This document shows, one piece after another, positions 13,576 through 18,934 of a DNA stretch of 18,934 nt. Positions within the stretch are counted from its first letter, which is position 1. The number at the start of each line of letters is the position of its first letter. Under the pieces are notes generated by a model, which did not search any database, was not told the DNA's origin, and saw only the letters and a list, made by a program, of their open reading frames with translations. The DNA is taken from positions 1 to 18,934 of the forward strand of contig VBKQ01000039.1 of assembly GCA_005879505.1 (NCBI GenBank). The letters are read 5' to 3'. Position numbers and translations under genes: made by a program. The stretch is from Deltaproteobacteria bacterium (lineage in GTDB: Bacteria > Myxococcota > Myxococcia > Myxococcales > 40CM-4-68-19).

Positions 13576-14302
13576 ATGCAGGATCCCGCTGCGACAGAGC
13601 TGAGGCTCCCCCAGGCGTCCGTGGAGGCCTTGCGCGCGGCCGTGGAGGAGGCGCAGCGGGACCCTGCCTCCCTCGATCGCCACGCCAATGCCGTGCGCGA
13701 GGTGATCTACCGGCTCGATCAGGGCACGCTCCGCGTCGCGGAGAAGGGATCGACGGGCTGGACGATCCACGGTTGGATCCAGCAAGCGATCAACCTGTTC
13801 TTCAGTCTGGCGCAGAGCGAGGTCTACGCGGCAGGCGATCTCCGGTTCTTCGACAAGATCCCGCCCAAGCGGCCGGCAGGTGACTTCCGCGTGGTCCCGC
13901 CGGGCGTCGTGCGCTACGGGGCGCATGTCGAGAAGGGCGCGATCGTGATGCCCGGTTACGTGAACATCGGGGCGCGCGTCGGCGCGGGCAGCATGGTCGA
14001 TACCTGGGCGACGGTCGGCTCCTGCGCCCAGGTCGGCCGCGGCGTGCATCTGTCGGGCGGCGTGGGGCTCGGAGGGGTGCTCGAGCCGCCCGGCGCGCGG
14101 CCGGTGATCATCGAGGACGGCGCGTGTGATCAAGGGAATGATCCCGGCGCGCAGCGTGGTGATCCCAGGCATGCGCCCGCGGAGCTTTCCGGCGGGCGAG
14201 TACCTGACGCCGTGCGCGCTGATCATCGGCACCCGCACGCAGAGCACCGACCGCAAGACGTCGCTAAACTCTGCGCTCCGGGACTTCGGAGTCCCGGTCT
14301 GA
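13576..14302 (+). pseudogene. dapD: Tetrahydrodipicolinate N-succinyltransferase, deleted and frameshifted
   Basis: DapD succinylates tetrahydrodipicolinate using succinyl-CoA. Residues 1-183 are a good DapD: VRYGAHVEKGAIVMPGYVN, catalytic Asp142 in MVDTWATVGSCAQVG, HLSGGVGLGGVLEPP and PVIIEDGA. At 14124/14126 the frame changes and about 40 residues vanish. The +1 frame then continues the family C-terminus, VIKGMIPARSVVIPGMRPRS, PCALIIGTRTQSTDRKTSLN and ALRDFGVPV, to TGA 14300-14302. The missing block includes the left-handed-helix coils with the second catalytic residue (Glu189 of known enzymes). Frame arithmetic gives a loss of 3n+2 bases. The end overlaps dapE as TGATG, the junction expected of an intact operon, so the damage looks recent or artefactual. 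Confidence 0.88.
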
Positions 14303-15348
14303 TGGACGTCGCAGCCCGCACGCTCCAACTCTGCGAGATCCGCAGCCCGGTCGGGGAGGAAGCGGAGATCGCCGCTTACGTCGCGCGCGAGACCGGTGGC
14401 GAGCGCATCGGCAACGCCGTCGTGTGCGGCGCTGTCTCGGGCGCGCGGCCCACCGTCCTTCTCGCGGGGCACCTGGACACGGTCCCGCTCCAGGAAGGCG
14501 ACTTTCCGGCGCGCCGCGAGAACGGGCGCGTGTACGGGCGGGGGGCCAGTGACATGAAGGGCGCCCTGGCGGTGATGATCGAGCTCTGGAAGCGCCTCGA
14601 TCGCGGCCCGCTCCCGCTCGACCTGGTGCTGCTCTTCTATGACCGCGAAGAGGGGCCGATCGCGCAGAATGGTCTTCGCGCCGCGCTGGAGAAGCGCCCG
14701 GACCTGAGGCGCGCATCGTTCGCGCTCTGCCTGGAACCCACCGACCTGTCGCTCCAGGTCGGCTGCTGCGGTTCCATGCACGCGACGTTGACGTTCCACG
14801 GTCGCAGCGCGCATTCGGCGAGACCCTGGCAGGGCGAGAACGCGATCCACAAGGCGGGCGCGCTGCTCTCGCATCTGGCGGCACAGCCGCCCCAGGAAGT
14901 GCGGATTGGCGAGCTGCTCTACCGCGAGGTGATGACCGTGACCCGCATCGAGGGGTTCACGGGACGCAACGTGGTGCCCGCGCGGTGCGATCTCAACCTG
15001 AACTTCCGCTTCGCTCCCGGCCGGAGCGTCGAGGAGGCGGAGGCCGAGGTGCAGGCGCTGGCGCGGCGCTTCGGCGCCATCGCGACGGTGACGGACCGAG
15101 CCCCGAGCGGACCCGTGATCCTCGACAATGCCCTGCTTCAGGAATTGCGGGCGCTGACGGCGGCACCCCTGGAAGCCAAGCAGGCCTGGACGGACGTGGC
15201 GCAGCTGGCGCAGGCGGGCATCCCCGCCGCGAACTTCGGCCCCGGCGAGCAGGCGCAGGCGCACCAGCACGGCGAGAGCTGCCCGGAGGAGGCGCTGCAC
15301 CGCGCGTACGCCATGCTCGAACGGTTCCTGCGAGAGGCGGTGCCATGA
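14302..15348 (+). CDS. dapE: M20 peptidase, probable succinyl-diaminopimelate desuccinylase
   Basis: It would remove succinate from N-succinyl-L,L-diaminopimelate with two zinc ions. The 348 residues carry the M20 motifs: His57 and Asp59 (GHLDTVP), Asp84 (GRGASDMKGA), Glu116/Glu117 (YDREEGP), Glu145 (CLEPTD), the lid-domain AHSARPW, and a C-terminal His (AHQHGES, 321-323). I place the start at ATG 14302, in the TGATG overlap with the restored dapD stop. Because of the dapD damage the same frame is open from 13576, but residues before 14302 are not part of this enzyme. The stop overlaps folK (ATGA). M20 substrates vary; the dap context decides the call. Confidence 0.9.
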   Translation: MDVAARTLQLCEIRSPVGEEAEIAAYVARETGGERIGNAVVCGAVSGARPTVLLAGHLDTVPLQEGDFPARRENGRVYGRGASDMKGALAVMIELWKRLDRGPLPLDLVLLFYDREEGPIAQNGLRAALEKRPDLRRASFALCLEPTDLSLQVGCCGSMHATLTFHGRSAHSARPWQGENAIHKAGALLSHLAAQPPQEVRIGELLYREVMTVTRIEGFTGRNVVPARCDLNLNFRFAPGRSVEEAEAEVQALARRFGAIATVTDRAPSGPVILDNALLQELRALTAAPLEAKQAWTDVAQLAQAGIPAANFGPGEQAQAHQHGESCPEEALHRAYAMLERFLREAVP

Positions 15349-15890
15349 TCGAGGCTTTCATAGGCCTCGGCTCGAATCTCGGCGACCGCCTCGCCAACCT
15401 GGCGAACGCGGTGGCCCTGCTCTCCCGCGAACCCGGGTTTTCGTTCCGGCGGCTCTCGCTCGCATACGAGAGCGAGCCGATCGGCCCGCCGCAGCCCCGC
15501 TATCTGAACGCGGTCGCGCAGATCGGCACGCTGCTTTCACCGCGCGCCACCTTGCAGCGCCTGCAGGCGATGGAAGAGCGGATGGGCCGCATCCGCCGCG
15601 AGAGGTGGGGGTCGCGGGAGATCGACCTCGATCTGCTGCTGTACGGCGAGCGGCTGGTCGAGGAGACGGGTCTACGCATCCCCCACCCGCTTCTGGAGGT
15701 TCGGGCATTCGCGCTGGTGCCGCTGGCGGAGATCGCTCCTTCCGCCGTGCACCCCGTCTCCGGGCTGAGCATGCGCGACCTGCTGGATCGGCTGCCGGCG
15801 GAGCAGCGCGGGAGCGTGCTGCCTTACCGTCCCATCCGCAGCCCGTTGCCTGAACCGGAGGAGGAGGGAGATACGGCCCCGTCGCGGTGA
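15345..15890 (+). CDS. folK: 2-amino-4-hydroxy-6-hydroxymethyldihydropteridine pyrophosphokinase (HPPK)
   Basis: It transfers pyrophosphate from ATP to the pterin, a step of folate synthesis. The 181 residues include the opening AFIGLGSNLGDR, SLAYESEPIGPPQPRYLNAV, and the signature RWGSREIDLDLLLYG with magnesium-binding Asp94 and Asp96, followed by IPHPLLEVRAFALVPLAEI. A short acidic tail (PEPEEEGDTAPSR) is variable. The ATG overlaps the dapE stop. It is the last gene of the cluster; 90 bases separate it from the hemerythrin gene. Confidence 0.96.
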   Translation: MIEAFIGLGSNLGDRLANLANAVALLSREPGFSFRRLSLAYESEPIGPPQPRYLNAVAQIGTLLSPRATLQRLQAMEERMGRIRRERWGSREIDLDLLLYGERLVEETGLRIPHPLLEVRAFALVPLAEIAPSAVHPVSGLSMRDLLDRLPAEQRGSVLPYRPIRSPLPEPEEEGDTAPSR

Positions 15891-15980
15891 GCACTCCGTT
15901 GCTCCATCCGATGCGTTCCAACCGGGCGGGCGAGCGCGTCGGAATCTGGATGCACACTCTGCAGCCAGGAGGTTCCCGCA

Positions 15981-16631
15981 ATGGACGCCATCGCCCTGCT
16001 GCAGCACGACCACCGCGAAGTCGAGCAGCTGTTCCGCCAGTTCGAAAAGCTCACCGAACGCGCGCACAGATCGAAGCAGAAGATCGTCATGAAGGTGATC
16101 CGCGAGCTCGCAATCCACGCCGCGATCGAGGAGATGCTCTTCTATCCGGCGGTGCGCACCGCCGCGCTCAAGACGGACGTGCGCGCGTTGAAGGAAGCCG
16201 CGGATACGGTGCTCGAGTCGCTCGAGGAGCACCACGTGGTGAAGTGGACGCTCTCCGAGCTGGAGAAGATGGACCCCGAGGACGAGCGGTTCGACGCGAA
16301 GTTCAAGGTCCTGATGGAGAGTGTCCGGCACCATGTCGAGGAGGAGCAGGACGATCTGTTCCCCAAGGCGCGCCGGCTGCTGGGAAAGGACTTGCTCGAG
16401 GAGCTGGGAGAGCGGATGGAGAAGGCAAAGAGGATCGCGCCGACCCGACCGCATCCGCGCGCGCCCGATCAGCCGCCCGGCAACCTCGTCGCCGGCACGG
16501 TGGCGGCGGTGATGGATCGGGCCAAGGACATGATGCGAGGCGGCGTGGTCGATCGGGCGAAGGACATGGTGCGAGGCGGGGTGGACCGGCTCTCGCGCCG
16601 CGCCGGACAGGAGCGCGACGCCGACGCCTAG
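15981..16631 (+). CDS. Hemerythrin-like HHE-domain protein with repeat tail
   Basis: This is a 216-residue soluble protein. Residues 1-135 form a hemerythrin/HHE four-helix bundle with iron-ligand candidates His9/His11 (LLQHDHREVEQLF), His46 and Glu50 (IHAAIEEMLFYP), His84/His85 (EEHHVVK) and His117/His118 with Glu121/Glu122 (RHHVEEEQDDLFP). Such proteins bind oxygen or NO, or store iron under stress; the exact job is unknown. From about 145 a Pro/Arg-rich linker leads to a basic amphipathic tail with two 12-residue repeats (DRAKDMMRGGVV), perhaps for nucleic-acid or membrane contact. AGGAGG at 15967-15972 supports the ATG. The stop TAG lies in the CTAG that also ends the convergent gene. Confidence 0.92.
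   Translation: MDAIALLQHDHREVEQLFRQFEKLTERAHRSKQKIVMKVIRELAIHAAIEEMLFYPAVRTAALKTDVRALKEAADTVLESLEEHHVVKWTLSELEKMDPEDERFDAKFKVLMESVRHHVEEEQDDLFPKARRLLGKDLLEELGERMEKAKRIAPTRPHPRAPDQPPGNLVAGTVAAVMDRAKDMMRGGVVDRAKDMVRGGVDRLSRRAGQERDADA
16515..16586 (+). repeat. Two tandem 36-base repeats in the hemerythrin-like gene
   Basis: Units 16515-16550 and 16551-16586 encode DRAKDMMRGGVV and DRAKDMVRGGVD. They differ at only a few bases, so the duplication looks recent or kept by selection. A third, diverged start (DRLSRRAG) follows. Confidence 0.8.
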
Positions 16632-17113
16632 CCACTCCGTCTCTTGAAGCTCCACTCCACTGCGAATTCCGCCACCTGGGCGCCGTCTGCCTGCGTCCCG
16701 ATCGATCGAGCCGTGAAGACGACCGGTTCCCCCGTCCTCACGGCCTGGTCGATGGCGGCGCGCATGGCCGCGCCGTCGGAGAACACGAATCGCGCCCGCG
16801 ACGTGGCCTTCTTCGTGAACCTCGCCGAGATGGCGGTCACGAGCGAGGATACCGGCGCGCCGCTCTGCTCGATGAACCAGAGCGCGGGCGCGCCCGTGGA
16901 GAGCTCCGCGGCCATCGCCTGCGCCGCGAAGTAGGTCGAACCGAACGGGTTCTGCGTCTTCCAGCCCGCTGGAAGCGTCACCTCGGCGCCGCTCTCGTCC
17001 AGGCGCGCCACCCGCAGCCCCGCGAAAGCCGCCAGCGGGAGCTTGCTCCAGAGGAGGGCGCGGATCCCGAAGGGATTGGTGAAGACGGCCTTGTAGAAGC
17101 CGCCGCGGTTCAC
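16628..17113 (-). CDS. DUF4442 hotdog-fold (thioesterase-like) protein
   Basis: The 161-residue protein matches the DUF4442 hotdog-fold group as I recall it. An N-terminal helix holds NPFGIRALLWSKLPLAAFAGL, followed by the family hallmark WKTQNPFGSTYFAAQAMAAE at about residues 51-70. The core strands TKKATSRARFVF and GEPVVFTARSIGTQADGAQV follow. Relatives are thought to be acyl-CoA thioesterases, but the substrate is unknown. It lies 12 bases downstream of kdsD on the same strand and is probably co-transcribed with it. Its TAG stop shares a CTAG palindrome with the convergent hemerythrin-like gene, a 4-base overlap. Confidence 0.85.
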   Translation of the reverse strand: MNRGGFYKAVFTNPFGIRALLWSKLPLAAFAGLRVARLDESGAEVTLPAGWKTQNPFGSTYFAAQAMAAELSTGAPALWFIEQSGAPVSSLVTAISARFTKKATSRARFVFSDGAAMRAAIDQAVRTGEPVVFTARSIGTQADGAQVAEFAVEWSFKRRSG

Positions 17114-17125
17114 CGGAGCACCAAG

Positions 17126-18142
17126 TTACCCGAGCAGGCGGGCGGCGAGCAGATCCTGGATGTCGAGCAGCCCGACGGGCCGGCCGTCGGCATCGACCAC
17201 CGGAAGCTGGTCGACCTGGATGTCCCGCAGCATTTCCGCCGCGGCGATCGCGAGATCGTCGGGACCCACCACCCGCGGGCTCTTGCCCATCACCGCGGAG
17301 ACGGGCCGCGTGAAGTCCACCTCGCCGCACTGGACGAGGCGGCGGAGATCGCCATCCGTGAAGATCCCGATCAGCTTTCCCTCCGCGTCGACCACGCTCG
17401 CCGCCCCAGGCCGGCCCTCGGTCCTCGTCATCACCCCTGCCGTCTCGCGCAGCGACGTGTCCGAGCGCACGGTCGGGTTGCGCGGTCCGGTGCGCATCAC
17501 GTCGCGCACGCGGAGCAGCTGGCGCCCGAGCGCGCCGCCTGGGTGCAGGGAGGCGAATTGCTCGGGTGAAAATCCGCGACGGTGCTGGACGGCCATCGCC
17601 AGCGCGTCGCCCATCGCCAGCAGGGCCACGGTGGACGCCGTGGGAGCGAGCCCGAGCGGGCACGCCTCCGGGACCGGTCCGATCTCGAGGACGATGTCGG
17701 CGCGATCGGCGAGCGAGTTGCGCGCCCCGGACGTCATCGCCACGATCGGCGCTCCGAGCCGGCGGACGGCCGGAAGCAGGCGGAGCAGTTCGTCCGTTTC
17801 GCCGCTGTTGGAGAGAGCCAGCACGAGATCGCCGGGCACGAGACGACCGAGGTCGCCGTGCAGCGCCTCCGCCGGATGCAAATAGAGTGAAGGGGTGCCC
17901 GTGGATGCGAAGGTCGCGGAGATCTTCTGCGCGATGAAGCCGGGCTTCCCCATGCCGGTGACCACGACGCGGCCGGGACAGGCGAGCACCATCTCCACGG
18001 CGCGCGCGAACCCGCCGTTGAGGCGGGCCGGCAGCCGCGCGACCGCCTCCGCTTCGGCGCGGATCACCTCGCGCGCGTAGTCCACGATGTCCTGCTTCGG
18101 GGCCGCCTTGGGCACGCTGCTCAGTCGTCTGCGGGTCGCCAT
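17126..18142 (-). CDS. kdsD: Arabinose-5-phosphate isomerase (KpsF/GutQ family)
   Basis: It interconverts ribulose 5-phosphate and arabinose 5-phosphate, the first step toward Kdo for LPS. The 338 residues have an N-terminal SIS domain (about 40-190): VVTGMGKPGFIAQK with Lys66, PAEALHGDLG with His95, ALSNSGETDELL, the APTASTVALLAMGDALA helix and SLHPGG. A pair of CBS domains follows (about 215-338): VRDVMRTGP, IGIFTDGDLRRL, VSAVMGKSPR and VDQLPVVDADGRPVGLLDIQDLL. Order and length are those of KdsD. The N-terminal 16 residues are a basic extension. It is divergent from the TetR gene across a 165-base gap and followed by the DUF4442 gene. Confidence 0.95.
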   Translation of the reverse strand: MATRRRLSSVPKAAPKQDIVDYAREVIRAEAEAVARLPARLNGGFARAVEMVLACPGRVVVTGMGKPGFIAQKISATFASTGTPSLYLHPAEALHGDLGRLVPGDLVLALSNSGETDELLRLLPAVRRLGAPIVAMTSGARNSLADRADIVLEIGPVPEACPLGLAPTASTVALLAMGDALAMAVQHRRGFSPEQFASLHPGGALGRQLLRVRDVMRTGPRNPTVRSDTSLRETAGVMTRTEGRPGAASVVDAEGKLIGIFTDGDLRRLVQCGEVDFTRPVSAVMGKSPRVVGPDDLAIAAAEMLRDIQVDQLPVVDADGRPVGLLDIQDLLAARLLG

Positions 18143-18215
18143 TCTCGTTCGGGCGCGCTCAGTACCACGTCTGCTGCCGCCCCGTCACCCCGCCGCCTCG
18201 GAGACGAAACAGGCC

Positions 18216-18244
18216 TTGACGCGGCGCGGCCCAGGCCCTATCTG
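18216..18244 (+). promoter_or_regulatory. Probable promoter of the TetR gene
   Basis: TTGACG (18216-18221) and TATCTG (18239-18244) are separated by 17 bases. The -35 matches five of six consensus bases; the -10 keeps only TAT. Its strength as a call comes from the operator that begins inside the -10. Transcription would start near 18251. Confidence 0.55.
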
Positions 18245-18260
18245 AATGAGCCCTCATTCA
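18243..18260. promoter_or_regulatory. FadR-type operator palindrome
   Basis: TGAATGAGCCCTCATTCA has 8-base perfect arms around CC. Read as TGAATGA-N4-TCATTCA it has the same arms and spacing as the FadR (YsiA) box of Bacillus subtilis that I recall. It overlaps the -10 and start region of the adjacent TetR gene, which itself resembles FadR, so autorepression relieved by long-chain acyl-CoA is the natural reading. Confidence 0.75.
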
Positions 18261-18307
18261 GCCGGGCTCGCCGGATCGTAGACCCTTTCGACGCGGAGAT
18301 CGGCCAC

Positions 18308-18919
18308 GTGCAGGCGCGCGACAGCAGATCGAACGACAAGCGCGGGCGCATCCTCGATGCGGCGATCCGCGTGTTCGCCGAGCGCGGGTTCCACAGCGCC
18401 ACCGTGGCCGAGATCGCCCGCGCGGCGGGCGTGGCGGACGGTACGATCTACTTGTATTTCAAGGGAAAAGACGATCTGCTGCTGAGGCTCTTCGACGAGA
18501 AGATGACCGGGCTCGTCGCCGAGGTGAAGGCAGCCCTGGCTCAGGAGCGGAGCGCGGCGGAGAAGCTGAAGCGCTTCATCCAGCTCCACCTCGCCCTCGT
18601 CGAGCGGAATCCAGACCTGGCTGCGGTGCTGATCGTGGAGCTGCGACAAAGCGCGCAATTCCTCAAGGCGGCCGATCGGCAGAAGCTCGCGGCGTACGTC
18701 GATCTGATCGCGGAGGTGGTCAGGGCGGGGCAGGAGAGCGGCGAGCTCGACCGCAACATCTCTCCCGCGACGGTGAAGCGCGCGATCTTCGGCGCGCTCG
18801 ACGAGCTGGCGCTGGGGTGGCTCCTGGGCGGCCGCCGCGCGGCGCTGAAGAAGACCGCGGCCGAGGTCGCGGAATGGCTGGTGCGCGGGCTTCTGCCCGC
18901 AGATGGAGGAAGGTCTTGA
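18308..18919 (+). CDS. TetR-family regulator, FadR-like (fatty-acid degradation)
   Basis: This is a 203-residue TetR protein. The DNA-binding domain occupies about residues 12-60: RGRILDAAIRVFAERGFHSA, TVAEIARAAGVADGTIYLYF and KGKDDLLLRLFDEKM. The VADGTIYLYFK-K-D segment closely resembles Bacillus FadR (YsiA). The helical C-terminal domain (61-195) would bind a ligand, likely long-chain acyl-CoA by analogy. The GTG start has GGAG nine bases upstream; the true start could differ by a few codons. Its TGA overlaps a TTG that begins an ETF-beta-like gene. In B. subtilis fadR sits with fadB, etfB and etfA, so the context agrees. Confidence 0.88.
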   Translation: MQARDSRSNDKRGRILDAAIRVFAERGFHSATVAEIARAAGVADGTIYLYFKGKDDLLLRLFDEKMTGLVAEVKAALAQERSAAEKLKRFIQLHLALVERNPDLAAVLIVELRQSAQFLKAADRQKLAAYVDLIAEVVRAGQESGELDRNISPATVKRAIFGALDELALGWLLGGRRAALKKTAAEVAEWLVRGLLPADGGRS

Positions 18920-18934
18920 AGATTCTCGTCACGG
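18916..18934 (+). CDS. etfB: Start of a gene, probably electron-transfer flavoprotein beta subunit
   Basis: Only six codons are inside the window: MKILVT from TTG 18916, which overlaps the TetR stop (TTGA). GGAGG at 18905-18909 lies six bases upstream. MKILV-T is the usual opening of EtfB, which passes electrons from acyl-CoA dehydrogenases to the quinone pool with EtfA. The FadR-like neighbour supports it. The call is weak because so little is visible. Confidence 0.4.

Noticed and set aside
13576..15348. A single 590-residue DapD-DapE fusion enzyme
   Set aside because: Residues between about 184 and 242 are DapD's C-terminus read in the wrong frame. The correct DapD end lies in the +1 frame with a TGATG junction to dapE, so the long frame is a product of the deletion.

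Overview
The window reads as high-GC, gene-dense chromosome from a Gram-negative bacterium, most likely a myxobacterium or relative (Myxococcota, former Deltaproteobacteria). Pointers are strong GC bias at third codon positions, GTG and TTG starts, a two-part PilZ protein, a large outer-membrane beta-barrel protein of a kind I associate with Myxococcales, outer-membrane/LPS genes (kdsD, a possible lptM), and the succinylase route to diaminopimelate. I see no rRNA, tRNA, CRISPR array or insertion sequence.

Layout. (1) 1-2841, plus strand: the 3' part of an Fe/Mn superoxide dismutase, a 490-residue protein resembling an M3-type metallopeptidase that has lost its zinc site, and a PilZ protein. 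(2) 2805-6251, minus strand: spmA-spmB-lipoprotein, then, after a 332-base gap with hairpins, a small protein with sigma-region-4-like ends followed by a VanX-type D-Ala-D-Ala dipeptidase. (3) 6354-8381, plus: a secreted beta-barrel outer-membrane protein. (4) 8444-15890, plus: a tightly coupled lysine/diaminopimelate cluster, LptM-like small lipoprotein-lysA-dapA-dapB-FAH-family hydrolase-dapC, a 280-base gap with a possible gene remnant, then dapD-dapE-folK. Most junctions overlap as ATGA, GTGA or TGATG. (5) 15981-16631, plus: a hemerythrin-like protein. (6) 16628-18142, minus: kdsD and a DUF4442 thioesterase-like gene. (7) 18216-18934, plus: a FadR-like TetR regulator with a recognisable operator on its own promoter, running into a gene whose first codons match electron-transfer flavoprotein beta subunits.

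The most striking observation is damage inside the diaminopimelate cluster. lysA lacks about 40 internal residues in frame. dapD lacks about 40 internal residues and is also shifted out of frame, which joins its front half to dapE in one open frame. Between dapC and dapD lies what may be a collapsed sensor-kinase gene. These may be real decay or consensus/assembly errors, and read-level evidence is needed before any biological reading. The best regulatory find is the TGAATGA-N4-TCATTCA operator at 18243-18260, which has the same arms and spacing that I recall for the Bacillus FadR (YsiA) box and overlaps the -10 region of the regulator gene.
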